NCBI GenBank assembly: GCA_003117195.1
Contig: BDSI01000010.1
Span: 544,788-608,787 of the forward strand
Length of the DNA stretch: 64,000 nt
Reading direction: 5' to 3'
Source: Eudorina sp. 2006-703-Eu-15
Lineage: Eukaryota > Chlorophyta > Chlorophyceae > Chlamydomonadales > Volvocaceae
Shown: in pieces, positions 46,339 to 59,300 of the stretch
How the letters are laid out: the number at the start of each line of letters is the position of its first letter
Position numbering within the stretch: the first letter of the stretch is position 1
Made by a program: the position numbers and the translations under genes
Notes under the pieces: generated by a model
What the model saw: only the letters and a program-made list of their open reading frames with translations
The model's database searches: none
Told to the model about the DNA's origin: nothing

Positions 46339-47093
46339 GGATATTGTCCGTTTGTTGATCAGGCCAGGTCAGGCGCAGAAAAACTGGACCCTTCAGGTTT
46401 CAGGACACCGGAGACGCAGCTGACGCAGCCGACGCGTGGGGTGCCCCCTCGCGCGCGCGGCGGTTGTCAGTGACCCTTGGGACTAGGTAGTGGAAGCGAG
46501 TAAGACGGCGCAGGCTGCTGGCAACCGCTACAGAAGATTCGAGTCGAACTGGACCTGGATAGAAGTCTTGACTTGGGTCTTAGAATGACGTTGGTATGGC
46601 GCAGTAGAGCGGTGTCGAGCAACTGTCCGAAATAAAGCTGCTGCTAATAATAACCGCTGCCTTGACCTACCGCGGCTAGCTGTCGCACATCCTGCGAGGC
46701 CCGAGGGCAATCTTACACGCACGCCATGGCGGCCCAACATTCATGCGTGGCGCGCATGGCGCATCGCAGCGCCCAGGACCTTCGCTGTTGACGTCGTCGT
46801 CGCCAATATACATGCATCGGTCGCGTCTGGTCGGGATTGTTACCACCAGCGGGCAAGGCCGCAGCAACGTCGGTCCAGTAGGTCATGGACGGGACCCCGT
46901 CACACGGCTCCTTGAGCAAACCATTCCACAAAACAATGCTGGACCCTGGCCTGAACATGCTGCACCGTCATACATGGATGACACTTCCTTGTGAGTGGCA
47001 ATCAAGCTATTGCCACCATTGGTGCCAATGCCGATTGACAGCTAGCGCCGATTGCTCCAGTCTTCACCCTGCCACTATGCAGGTCAGGTCAGG

Positions 47094-47148
47094 TGACACT
47101 ACCGCGGTTAGGCGGATTGAGGTCCTGGGTTCGAGTCCCAGGGTGACC
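47094..47148 (+). other. tRNA-like sequence with a perfect B box
   Basis: CTGGG-TTCGAGT-CCCAG forms an ideal T arm containing GGTTCGAGTCC, followed by GGTGACC as a possible 3' acceptor strand. The upstream part (ACCGCGGTTAGGCGG) gives no good D arm, and the 5' acceptor candidate GGTCAGG pairs in only five of seven positions. It is probably a tRNA relic or the head of a tRNA-derived SINE. Confidence 0.45.
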
Positions 47149-47548
47149 CCCGACATTATTCGGGAGCATGAGATGATGGCTAGCTGCTGAGTTGTGGAGT
47201 TGAGAAGCAGCTGCAACAGCAGCAACGGCTGCGGAGGTCTCCCTTGAACTCCCAACACACCCACTCCGCGCCGGGGACACCAGGCCCCGATGCCGCCCTG
47301 CGTCACGGCGCCGAACACGGCACTTCCAATGCAGCTGCATGACGAAAGTACGATGCAGAATCCTGGCGGTGCCGTCGTACAGGGCCCCATAAGAGCACGG
47401 TCAAGCATTCTCCAAAGCGCGGACATCAGTTCGGCCAACCAAGCAACACAAGCGCTCATATAAAACCGCGACATAAACCCTTAGACAGGGCCCGGAAGCC
47501 TATCCACACTGTAACGGTACTACTACTACTACTTCTACAAGCGCTAAG

Positions 47549-48420
47549 CTCGGGAACGCAGCCGACACGGTATAGGATGCGAAACAAACAGCACGGGGAC
47601 AACGAACCCCGGCCTAATCACCCTACTTGGCACCAACCCGTGCCTGGATCTCGAACGACCCAGATCAGATCCGAATATAATCACGTTCGTTGTGGAGCAA
47701 TCTTGCGGGACGCGTCGCGCCAGGGCCCTGCGCCAGCGCGCCGACGCTTCACACCAAGCATGGCATCAGACCAACCGCAGGTGGGCGGACCAGGACGTGC
47801 TACCACATGGCGGCCCTGCCAAGACCGACAGAATGCGGGCTGGGCACGATCTTATGACTTCCTCCTGAGCCGCTGCGCCACAATCCTCATCCCTGCCTGC
47901 CGCCCCATTGCAGCCCCGCCCAGCATCGCCCCAAATAAACCAGGCCGCCAAGCCGTATCTGTTGCCCCAGTGCTTGCGGCTCGGCGTTGCGGTTTCAGGA
48001 CAGACAGGCGCCTCTTCGGCCCCTCGTCCCTCCGCACCTCTCCCGCACTCTCTACCCCGCTCCTCACCCTCTCGTCGCTCCTTTCCGCGCGCACGAGCAC
48101 CCCTGCGTTTCCAGGAGCGCTTCACAGGCTCCCTCCGCGCCCTCAAATCTCTCCCACCCACCCACCAGCCCACCCGCCCATCCCATCCAATCCCACTCAC
48201 ACACACGCATCAGCGTGCCAATATCTCACCTAACCCCTTTGGGAAAGCCTCGCAGGCACGGCCCGATGGACCACACGGCTTTGCCCCCGCGGTACACGCG
48301 CTTGGCCCTGGCGTGGGGAGGCGCGCGCGTAAGCCCCGCCTGGCCGCGACACCGCGTGCAGCAACCCCGAACAGCCAGCCCTTCGGGTGCGGCCCCTTCT
48401 CGTCCCGTCGCCACCCAGCC
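47549..48420. repeat. Diverged dispersed repeat, copy 2
   Basis: Counterpart of 44630-45800. In addition 48299-48405 matches 46017-46125 in inverted orientation (CGC(G)CTTGGCCCTGGCGTGG, AGGC(G/T)CGCGCGTAAGCCCC). No coding potential. Confidence 0.5.
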
Positions 48421-49526
48421 AAGTTCCGCGCACTCCCCAGACTCTCCCCTCGCGTCCTACGCTCCCTACCCTATATTCCCTGCACTCCCTCGCGCGTGCA
48501 GCCCAGTGTTCGGAAAGGTGGACGCGCCAGCACGGCACGCCGTGGGAATGTCCCCGACCCGCTGCGCCAGCACCGGTGTGATATATATCGGCATCGCGCT
48601 CATACTACGGCCCATCCCTGTTCCGATTGCCCGGTGGGTCACTTAGACTTGGCTCCGTACCAATCCGGGGCCACGGCCAGGGAGGGCTCGCTGCGGACGT
48701 GGCCTGGCCTGATGTCCGGATGACCTCCGGAGGGAACTCCGACTGCTGCTGCCGGACGGACGGACCGGATGGAAGTAACCCCCTCGGTGCAGACCCGGCA
48801 TGTTGTCGCACGAAAGGATGCACTATCCAATCTGTAGCTCCGGTCCCCTTGCCTTCACGAAGGTTTTGATGCACACGCACAACCGACGACGAACACACAA
48901 ACACACACATCACCGATGTAAACAAACACCCTCGCTAAGAGCACGCACACCCACACGCGCCGATCCGATTTCCACCATGTGCAGAGCGAGCTGCAAGCCA
49001 ACACGAAGGGCCGCGGGAGCTGCGCCGCCTTCTGCCAATGCAGGAACAGGCCCGCGGCCGGGGCTTGTCCGTACTGTACCGTTGCCGCGACGTGCTGCAA
49101 CGTTACTGCCCGAATGCGAACACGTGCAACCAATGACCACGGACATCAAACACCAGCACCATCAAGCAACCAACAGACCGCCGTTTCCATGACTGCTTTT
49201 TCAGTTTTAGGCCCTTTTATGTTTGGTTTGTAACATGAGATTTATTGTGAATCGCCGACCTGGCAAATCCGACATCCACCTGGAAACATTTGGTACAATG
49301 CAACGGTCACCTTCGCGTTGTCTGACTGGTTCACTGACTACTGACTAGACTGGCGGCGGGCCCGACTTACCCATGGGCCACAACTTCCTACAAAAATGAC
49401 GCAGAGCTTTAACGCCGCTGCTACCAACCATCCGCTCAACGATGTCGGGTTGCTGCCGCCGCCGACTGGGCATCACACGCCCCACGGACCGAAGCACAAC
49501 TCGTTATATTAGGCAGGCTCGTCCCC
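48421..49526. other. No gene supported
   Basis: A minus-strand stretch near 49090-48975 reads GLFLHWQKAAQLPRP between an acceptor-like TACAG and a donor-like CATG|GTGGAA. It could be an extra 3' exon of the phosphoesterase gene, but the support is weak. CA-rich simple sequence lies at 48868-48960. Confidence 0.3.
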
Positions 49527-52500
49527 TCAATATGCCCAGGTGCTTGTTGCAGTCGGGACGGCCCCGAAACCAAACCCAAATGGCTGCCGGCCGCCCAGTG
49601 GTGGCAACGCCGCCGACCGGATGCCCTGTCCACCACGCACACCCCCCTCCTCTTCCTCCTTCTCCTCCTCCGCAGCCAATCCGGCGCTGGCCGACTCCGG
49701 CGCCGCCGCCGCAATAGCAGCAGCCACCTGGCCGGCGCCGCCGCTGCCCGCCGTGATGCTGCTGCTGCTGATCTTTGTGGGGAGGCGGTGCTGCCAGGTG
49801 CGGCTGTAGCCATCCGCCGGCTTGGGCTGCGAGCCGAACTGGTTGCTTGCCAGCCGCACGCCCCCCTGCGTGGCGACGAGGGACCCGTAAGGGACCGGAG
49901 GACCCGTTAGTAACGAGGGGGTAACAAATCGTTGGTGGTGGTGGGGCGCAGGACGCACATGCAGGTTGCGACATCGGAGAGCGCGCGTTCGTCACTTAAC
50001 AAGGGTCTGACTCGGCACGCTCGCCTGCTTGACACATCTTGACACAACACGTCTGTTGCACCGTTCATCACCGTTCGCCACTGACGTCATCCACCCTGTC
50101 CGCCCTGCCAGCGGGCCGCGGGCATCTCAACGCAATACCCTGTCCGCATCCGACCCGGCGGCCCAGACCCCAACAAGTCCCCCAGAACCCTCCCACCTTC
50201 CCATGCACCGGTTCACACCGCCCATCGCCCTTTAGCCCCCGAGTTCTCAACAAAACCTATCCCAGAGATATTTGACCCAACCGGAGATTAGATACAACAT
50301 CTTATTTGGCAGTAGCAGAGTCCCGGTTACCCTCTATCTGTCCCGGCAGTAGCACGACACGACGCACCGGCAGTAGCATGTCAAAGTTGTAGTGCGTGTG
50401 GCCGCAGTACCACGCCGCGATGCCGCTGCCCGCCAAGTACGGCTCCAGGTCCGTACTGTACGAGTGTGTGGATGGGTGTCCCGCAAAGTTGGGTCGGGAC
50501 GTCCCGCGCATCGACGGCGCGTGGTGCGTCAGTACGACCGGCATCAGGCCCCGCTGCCGCGCGGCGGCGACGGCGGCGCGAACAAACTCCAGGGAGGCCC
50601 CAAAGATGGCGTTGGTGACGTCGGGGCTGATCGCCGGGCCCCCGGGGGTGAGGAAGATGCGCCGGAAGTCCAGGGAGGTCGCGCCAATGAACTCACGAAT
50701 GGTGGAAGGTGGCGGAAGGTGCGAGTGCGAGCCGTGGCGGTGATGGTGGTGGTTATGATGATGGTGGGTGTGATGGCGGGGCTTGGGAGCGGGAGCGGGT
50801 CCGTTGCCCGGCTCGGCCGCGGCCGCGGCGGCTGCCGGGGATGGGTTCGGCGCAGAGGTGGAGCAAACTTCCGCCGTGGTGACGACGCCCGTGGCGACAG
50901 ACGAGGAACCGAGTAGTGAGTCGACCGAGTCCCCGTCAGGCGCCGCCAGCGTGCCCGGGTCCGACAGAAAGCTCGGTACGGCGCTTTCCGCCACCGCCCG
51001 CGCCGCCGCTGCAGCCACCGCCGCTTCCGCAGCAGCAGCCGTTTGCACTGCTATCATGCCCCTGGCGGGCTGCAGCCGCGATGCCGCGGCGGCTGCGGAG
51101 GCGGCGGCAGCCGCGGCGATGCCCGGCGTCCCCGGCCCAAGCGGCGAAAGCGATAGCTGCTCCATGACCCCTACCCCGTGGGCCGCACTGGCGCTGCAGT
51201 CGAACCTCGTCGTCTCACCACTCCGCTCCGCGTCACTGACGTCGCTGCTCTGGCTGCTGCTGTCCGTGTCGCTGGAGCTGGCATCGCTCTCGCTGCTGCT
51301 GCTGCTGGCGGTGCCGGAGCCGCCTTCGGCGGCGGTGGCGGCGGCGGCGCTGCGGCGCGCCTGGACATCGGTCCAGGAGGGGCAGGGCTCGTCGGGGCGC
51401 AGGGAGGCGAGGGAGAGGCAGTGGCGGAGCCGGCGGCGGCGGTGGCAGGCGCGACCGTCGACGCCGCCGCTGGTAGCCGAGCTGCACGGCGTCCCGAATG
51501 CTGGCGACATGAGCCACTCCGGCGGCGGCTGCGAGTACGACATGAAGCGCGGCTGCTGCGGCGCAGCGGCGGCGACACTGCCAGTGGCGCTCCGCCCAGC
51601 AGCGACCGTCGACGGCGGCGGCGGCGGGAAAGGGCGGAACGCAAACTCACTTCCGTCGCTGAAGGGCATGGCGGCCGCGGAGCGGATAGACGACTGCCGG
51701 CTGGGCGCAGGGATCGGCTGGGTGGCGGCGGCCAAGGGGAACTGCATCGGCACTGCCGCCGCCGCCGCCGCGATTACCCCCTCCGCGACGCCTTTGGCCG
51801 CTGCTACTGTCGCCCCTGGGGCTGTGATGCTAAGCTGTACGACAGCGTCCTGCGGCCGCGTGTCCACCTTAGCGGTGGCAGTATCATCCTTTCTGGACAG
51901 CGTGTCCGGCTCAGCACCCGCGGCCGCCGGCGCACCGTCAGCGGCGCCGCTGCCAGCCCGCCGGCCCTCCGACGCCCCACCACCGACGTTGCCGCTCGGC
52001 TCCTCCCCTTCCGAAGTCGGCGGCGGCGGCAGCGGCGTGTCCGGCAGGTACGACCAAAGTGTCGTACCTATGAACACGACGTCACCGACGGCGTGCACTG
52101 CGTTCTGCAGGAAGTGGACGTTGGGAAACGGTGCCGTCGCCGCCCGGATCAACTCCTCGGTCTGGGCCATGGTCCGGCCACCGCCGTCGTGGTTGCGGTA
52201 CTCGTTGTTGCCCGCAAGCAGCAGCACGGTGGGGAAGCGGGCGGCGCAAGCCGCGAGGAAGTCCCGGTAGGCGACGGAGCAGGGGTCGCCGATGTCGCCC
52301 AGCAGGCACAGCACTGTGGGAGGCGGGTTGGGGCGGCCAAGGCAGCGGAGTGGGGAGACAAGTATCGTCGGTCGGGGATGGGATACCAGCATGCAGTTGC
52401 AACGTTGCCATATCCCCCCAATGATCACACAATAGAGTTCAACAGGATTGCGGAGGTCGTGGTCACGTGAATTGAGAACTTGGCCGGAAAGAAGCAGCGT

Positions 52501-52795
52501 CTTTCCGGACTGTATGGGCCAAAGCGACAGGGGCCGTAGTCATGCTCGCCCCGCGTGTCAACAAACAAGGGAGGGTTGTCGGCCGTATCGTTCCGTCATT
52601 GGGATCTCTCCGCGTTACTGCTGTTGAGTTAGGAAGCTGCAAGCCGGGGCTCCAAGCGCGGCCAAGGCTTGCACGCGAATCTTCTGGCGCGCAGTTGTAC
52701 CCACCGTCAGATGTAAGGCTTGGGTCCAAAATATCATCCAAATTCAGAGACCGGGCCTCCAGATGCAAGTCGGAAACGACTGTCAACGTTGCCAT
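49527..52795 (-). CDS. Calcineurin-like metallophosphoesterase with a large low-complexity insert
   Basis: Exon 1 is 52795-52705 (MATLTVVSDLHLEARSL, first metal motif DxH). Exon 2 is 52313-50368, joined in phase 1 to give VLCLLGDIGDP (GD), LLLAGNNEYR (GNNE in place of GNHE), THHAPS and WYCGHTHYNFDMLLP (GHTH). Exon 3 runs from 49865: GGVRLASNQFGSQPKPADGY, the usual strand after GHTH in this family. Donor GTGCGT at 50367 makes the join. If that intron is kept, translation ends at 50302 after a different tail. From 49641 there is a GTGCGT donor, or the frame reads on to a stop at 49527. Between WSYLPDTP and the later IREFIGATSLDFRRIF lie about 420 residues of Ala, Ser, Pro, Gly and His runs, a lineage-typical insert within the fold. 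Predicted about 791 aa, a metal-dependent phosphoesterase; the substrate is unknown. Confidence 0.82.
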
Positions 52796-55147
52796 CCAGG
52801 GTGCCTGCTCGTTTCCGTCTGTTTATCGCTGAAGAAATGAGAAATGAGAGCAACCGCTGGCCTCTACCAGCTATATTAATCTCAAGACGCAGCAGGACCA
52901 CGTTGTAGGCGATGTGAGTGCCTGGGATGTTGCAGTAAGTTCCAACAGGTGTGACAAAGATAAGTTATAGTAACCGGAGTCGTGGAGTAACATAAATCGT
53001 TCTTATAGGATTTTATGCAGCAAGACAGTCGCCGACCAGGCCTACAAGAGGACCTCCCCCTCCTCCTCCGCGGCAGACGCGACTGGCCGCCATCACGTAC
53101 TATAGATGCGCGCAGCCGCGCATTGCAATTCCACATGATGCAGATGCACAAGCGCTTGTCCCCAACGCAAGCCTTACGCACTGACTCCATCCAAACACCG
53201 ACGTATGGACATTATCATGTATACAATGCGCATCATCAAATGCACATAATGTCCTTAACGTAATCTCTTTGCACGCGGTCGGAAAGGTATCCTCTTACCT
53301 GCAACAATGATACTATATCGTTCTACAGAGGACCAGAGTAACCTTCGTATATTGTGTTGATGAACAAAGAACGAGTTGCAGCACGGTGAAAAACGTGAAC
53401 GTCAGATTCAGGCCACAGAGGCCAAGGAGGCCATTGGTGCGGTACTGGCAGCGCTTTAAGTAATAGGCTTCCAAATGTTTATGAAATAATTAAATTAAAA
53501 CCAATTGAAACAGCTGTAGATTAGACGAGTACAATGGAGTGAGGTCGCTTCTCGCTTGAGACAACAGTTCGTACACGCTTTCAACGGAATCCTGGGGTGA
53601 ATGTTCCATTAAAATGCTCCTGTCCGATACTGAATGTCTTAAAAGGTCTAAATTGGACGTTACAGAGACCCTGACGAGGAATGCGTGCTTTCATGCTACA
53701 ACCGTCAGGTTTCAACACGCGACTTGCCTTACTCCGGTCAAGTGCAACTTCTGCGCGGTGCCAATTATAGTATCACTCGGATCTTGTTCTCTCGCTCAGG
53801 TCTCGCCCAGGTGCTCAGCGTCATCCGCGCACCCGGTCTCACCGGTCTCTGCACGCCCACGCGTCGTCGTACTGGCAGTGGCGAACGCCGAATTCCCGCC
53901 CGCTGCAGCGCTGCTGGAACGGACGCCAGCGGTTGCCGTACGGCCACCCGTCCACCAGCGCGCGCGGACGGACGGGCGACGACCCTCTTCCCACATACGG
54001 CCACAAGAACGCATCCAATCCACGTCTAAGCTTTCAAAAATGTCTGATCCCATCGCCGCCACAAAAGCGTCCACGCGGGAAATGCGGCTGGGTAAACCCT
54101 ACACCCTTGACCAACCCAACCAAACTCAACGCAACCCATGTGCAACCAACATCGACCCCACATCAATTCGTCTCCAACCACACTCAACTCGCGTGCAAGC
54201 GAAAACAACCCACAACAACTCATCTCAGCCCAGATCGACCCAAATCAACCCACATCAACGCACGTCGCATCCATCCACATCCTGCACGCAAAGGCAACAG
54301 CAAAGGTCCATGGCTCCATGCGTCCATGGCACATTATTTGTTGACGGGGCGACCACGAATCTCCCCCCCCCATGAAAAAGCTTTTGAGTTTGAGTTTGCA
54401 ATAATCAAAACGCATCTATACCGCATCAAATGGGTTCGGCAAGCGTGCCAGGGGCGCCCGGTACGGCAGGTGTGGACGACCCCTCGGACGTCCCTTCGCG
54501 GGACAGACCCGTGGATCGGTCGCAAACTCGAAATCGACATCAGGTCCTTCAACCATCAACCCGCTGGGTACGACGGTGTAGCAAATGCGTGTCGTCTGTT
54601 TGCCGTACGGCGGGCGCCCACCCAATGGTTCACAAAACAAAATGGTGCCACCTCGCAGCTGTGCGACTCGCAAGACGCCGCAACGCGGACCAGTCGCTCG
54701 CTGCGGCGTATGTGAGACGTCTCACATGTGATACATGGACATCAAGGCGCAGGTCAACGGTCAACGGTAGGCAAACAGCAGGACCAACAGAAAGACCAGT
54801 ACGACGATAACACCTAGCGACGTTCGTTGTACAGCTGTACGGCACCGATCACGTCGTCGCACGCAGTCACATGGACGAAGAAACGGAGGAGCGAAGGTGA
54901 GTATGTCCTCCTCCGGCCCCCTGCCTCCTCAGAAGTGGGGGCCGGGCACGAAAGCGAGCTCAGCGTCTCCCTGACAGCATGCGTCATGTACGACATAGTC
55001 GCGAAACGGTAATCGGTTAGAGTGCATAAAACCAGTACAACCGAATCCCCAGACATGATCACACAGCTGTCACTTCCAGCTGTCAGCCTTCCAGATCGCA
55101 CCGTGCGGCCGCAAACGGCACAGACCCCACCGCAGCTTGTGTCCGGG
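52796..55147. other. Mostly unassigned; weak minus-strand exon candidate near 53845-53960
   Basis: On the minus strand 53960-53845 reads VDGWPYGNRWRPFQQRCSGR then EFGVRHCQYDDAWACRD and ends at a GTGAGA donor. The aromatic and Cys pattern looks protein-like, but no neighbouring exon or family was found. The rest shows no gene. Confidence 0.25.
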
Positions 55148-55575
55148 ATCTCCCTCTCTCTCCCTCTCGCCCCCTCTCTCTCCCTCTTGCCCCCTCTCTC
55201 TCCCTCTCGCCCCCTCTCTCTCCCTCTCGCCCCCTCTCGCCCCCTCTCGCCCCCTCTCTCTCCCTCTCGCCCCCTCTCTCTCCCTCTCTCCCCCTCTCTC
55301 TCCCTCTCGCCCCCTCGCTCTCCCTCTCGCCCCCTCGCTCTCCCTCTCGCCCCCTCGCTCTCCCTCTCGCTCTCCCTCTCTCCCCCTCTCTCTCCCTCTC
55401 TCCCCCTCTCTCTCCCTCTCGCCCCCTCTCTCTCCCTCTCGCCCCCTCGCTCTCCCTCTCGCCCCCTCGCTCTCCCTCTCTCCCCCTCTCTCTCCCTCTC
55501 TCCCCCTCTCTCTCCCTCTCGGCCCCTCTCTCTCCCTCTCGCCCCCTCGCTCTCCCTCTCGCCCCCTCGCTCTCC
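55148..55575. repeat. Polypyrimidine minisatellite (TCTCTCCCTCTCGCCCCC)n
   Basis: About 430 bp of almost pure C/T on the plus strand, built from alternating CCCCCTCTCTCTCCCTCTCG and CCCCCTCGCTCTCCCTCTCG units of 18 to 24 bp. Only the G of CTCG breaks the pyrimidine run. Long open frames across it arise from composition. Confidence 0.95.
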
Positions 55576-56350
55576 CGAACACGGAGGGCGGCGGAGTGCG
55601 ACCAACCCACAACAACGGCAACAAAGCGACGTCATCATGCGCCACGCCTACGCATTTTCAGGGCGTTTATTCCTTCATAGTCAGCCTGCAGGCGGGCTGC
55701 CGGACCATTCCTGCCGCTCCACCCAAGGAGGGCTTTCCGGACCGAGCCTCTCTTGATATGGTACACGAGGTTTGCTCCTGTCCCTGCGCCCCATCACATA
55801 CCGCCGTATCGAATAAAAACATCCGCCAACTGCAACAACCGGCAACTGCTCACCGCCGTGACTGGCCGGGCTCACAAACCAAACCGAACCGAACGGGTCG
55901 ATCAGATCACTGTTATTCACCGACGCCGGACGGCCCACCGAACATGCGACTGTCACACACAAGCCGGCTTCTCTCTCTTCTCTACACACACGCCGTGTGG
56001 CCCCCCTCCTCCTCCTACAACGTACGCATGCACTCACGCCTGGTCCCGTTGCAGGTTCCGCGGTATACCATTCATTCCTTCATTCCTTCATGCCTTCATT
56101 CTTTCATTCGAATGGTTGAGTTTGGGTTGATCCATCCTCCACGGTTTCCCCCCTTCTTGCCTGTTTGTCTTGTGATGTCCTCCTGGTCTGTCATGCCATC
56201 GTGCCAAGTGTCCCTTCACGGCCGGGTCGGTGCTTCGGTTTCGCCATCGCCCCCGTCCAGCGCCCCCGCCCCCGCCCCCGCGCCCGCCCCGTATCAAAAC
56301 CCCTCCCGCGTCCTCCCGTACTTCGCGCGGGGCACGTGTACGACCTTCCA
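55576..56350. other. No gene supported
   Basis: 3' flank of the NTPase gene. 56075-56110 holds a short CATTC/CTTCATT microsatellite. No conserved coding content on either strand. Confidence 0.5.
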
Positions 56351-59300
56351 TCACCAGCCCCAGGGCCCCGACGTCATTGCACCCCCACCCGCCGCACAAC
56401 CCGCCGCCGTGCCCACCGCCGCCGCCGCGCGGGCGCCGCCGCCGGCCGCCAGCGGAACCTCAAGCGCGTACTGCAGCAACGTCGGGGAGCAGCCGGCTAG
56501 GCCCACGGCCGACGGCGGCAACTGGTTTCCCGCTTTTGCGGAACTGGTTGAGTTCCGCGACGCGCCCAGCGGTTCCGAGGCGAATACGGCTGGAGGCACC
56601 AACCAGTACCAAGCCCTGGGCAGGGCCCGTACCTCAGCCGGCAGGCGCCGCAGGACGCGGGCATCGCTGCAGCGAGTACTACCGCGGTGGCCCCCTTTGA
56701 CAAGAGCTTGACGCTGGGTGCGGCCCCCCGGCGCGCGAAATCCGGCCTGGCCAGCCGCTACAGCCGTTACAGCTGCTACTGCTGATGCTGTTGTTGCAGT
56801 CGCGGCTGTAGCTGCTCCGTCCTCCGACGCCCCGCCCTGGGGACCTGCTGCCAAGGCGACGGCTCCGAAACTCGCGAGTGGCCCTGCGCCTGTCACGTGC
56901 ACAGCGCCGTCGTGAAGTCGGTCTTCGTCGTCCTCCTCCTCCTCCTCCTTCTGCTCCTCACCAACACCACCTTCCCCCTCCTCATCGTCCTCCTCCTCCT
57001 GTTGCTGCTGCTGCTGCATCTCGATCTCAGGCTGGCGCAGGGGAACCCCTGCCCCGCTGTCGCTGCTGCCGCCGACACCGCAATCGCCGCCGCCGCCGCC
57101 GCGGACTTCACTGAGATCGCTGCAGCGGCCGTCGCTCTCCCCCTCCGCGACATCAGCCTCCTCCTCCGCGACCACACGGAGGAGGTGCAGCTGCCCGCAG
57201 TCCACGAACCAGGCGTCCAGGGCGCGGCGGCGGCAGCGCCCGGCGCCGTCGCCGCCGCACCTGCACCGCCAGTCCAGCCCACACCTGGAGTGTTCGTCCT
57301 CCTCCTCGTCGTCGCCCTCCTCCGCCACCTCCTCCTCCCCTTCCTCGGAGAGCACCCAGAGGCACCGCCTTCCTGGCGGCGGCGGCGGCGCCGCCGCCGC
57401 CGTCGACGCCGCGGCGCCGCCGTCCGGCAGCCACCAGCGCAGCTCCAGGGGAGGCACAACCAGCACGTCCGTGCCGCCGCCGTCATCCAGCCCGCCAAAT
57501 CCGCCGCTGACGAAGCCGCCGCCTGCTGACGCCGCCGTCGTTAACGCGGCCGCCGGCGGCGGCGCCGGCGGCGGAGAGGACAGGTCCCGGAGTCGGAAGA
57601 TGCCGCCGCGGCAGAGGTACGCGAGGGCGACACGCCGGAAGAGGCAGCGGCGCAACGAGTAAGTTCCGGGGATGCCGATGGTCCAATGCAGGAAGTGCTC
57701 CAACACGGGGGCGGGGCCGATGCCGCCTGGTCCCGGCCCCGGCCCGGGCCCCGGCCCCAGGCCCGGACCCGGTCCAGGCCCCTGACCGTAACCCTGGCCC
57801 TGGCCTCGGCCGTGCCACAGGTCCTGCTGCTCCAGTCGGTTGCACACTCGGTCACAGATGTACGGCGAGCCGAAGCCCACGCCCATCCAGTTGCAATGCG
57901 CGTCCACCTGTGGCGCCGTACGTGGTCGGCGTTGTACAGCATGGTGGCGGTGCAGCAACGGTGTGTCGTACACGCGCAGGAGGCCGATGGGTATCGCGCG
58001 GTGGCGAGGGCGTCGTGATGAGGGGAGGGCCGCGACCCGTGGGCATGGCGGCGCCGACAGACCCGTGGGTCACCGCCGATGGCTGTGTGCAGCGGACGCG
58101 CTTCACAGAAAGATGGACGAGCAGGTTGCGGATTCAATTGTTGACGGTCTATACGGCCGCGTACATGACGTACACCCGTCGTGTGCAATGCCGCCTCCCT
58201 CGGCTGTACGGCACGTGAGTACGGCAGCACGCACGCACGCACCAGGATGTGCAGAACCCGGTGGTAGGGCTCCGGAGCGGACCGGATGTCCGCCGCCGCG
58301 GCCATCACTGACCCACGGGTCACCGCCGCCACCGCCGCCTCCAGCAACCGCTGCTGGTCCGCGTCGCGCGCGTGCGTCAGGACGTAGCGGGGGATGCCGC
58401 CCCATCTGCCGTACAGACGCCGCAACGTGCCGTCGTCCACGGCCGGGTGCAGGGCATCCCGCGCCGCCGCCAGCTCCCCCCGGCTCCAAGGGCCGACCCA
58501 CAGGCACATCACCCGGTCGTTGACAAACTCCTGTACGGCGAGTACGGCAACCATTAATCCGTCAGTCGTACAGTAAATCAGTCGTGCACTCCCTTGTGGT
58601 GCGTGCTTTAAGAAAGCCGTTGGCGCCGCACTCCGGGCCGCATCCTGGACCGCATCCTGGACCGCATACAGAGAGTTCACGAGGCTCCCTCTAACAACGG
58701 CACCCGGCTTTCACCTGTGGAGATGGCATCCGCTGTTGCCTAGCAAACAACGGCAGCAGTAAAAGCAACAGTGACACCTCCCCGCGGGCTGCCGCACCCT
58801 CGCGCCGCGCTCTGACCCACATTGAAGTCGCCCACACCGCCGGCCGACACCGCCAGCACCGTGGTCGCGTTGACCAGAGGGGGCTCCACGCCCTTACACA
58901 GGAACCTGTGCGGGGCGCGCGGGCCGGGTCCGGTCGGGTCGCGGGTCGACGGGTCGGAGGGTACTTCCTCGCAACAACAAAAACATACCGTAAAGGCCCA
59001 CCCGACCCACCAGGTGTCCGGGTCCGCCAGCTCCTGTTCGAAGGCGAACAACGAGGCCGCCTCGAAGACGCCGCGGGGCGTGAACAGCAGCACGCGGAGC
59101 GCCCGCCGCCGCCACAGCACCACCGTCTTGCCCCCGCAGGCCAGCTCGTACAGCAGGTCGTACAGGAACCCGGTCTTGCCCGTACCTGCACGTGTGTTGC
59201 TCAGCGGCGCGAGCAGGGAAACACCCGTATCATCTCAGCAGCACTAGCTACGGCGCCCGTCAAGGGGTCCCTTGTCTTCCTTAGTTCCGTACACTGATCA

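Noticed and set aside
50302..50367. Stop at 50302 as the normal end of the phosphoesterase
   Set aside because: The GTGCGT donor at 50367 and the exon from 49865 restore the family-typical strand after GHTH; the 50302 stop is kept only as an intron-retention product.
50783..52470. Plus-strand frames of 495 and 430 codons
   Set aside because: Antisense to the metallophosphoesterase exon, whose four metal motifs fix the coding strand.
55022..56711. Long Ser/Pro/Leu and Glu/Gly/Arg frames across the polypyrimidine tract (up to 524 codons)
   Set aside because: Composition artefact of a C/T-only minisatellite; open on both strands in several frames with no conserved motif.
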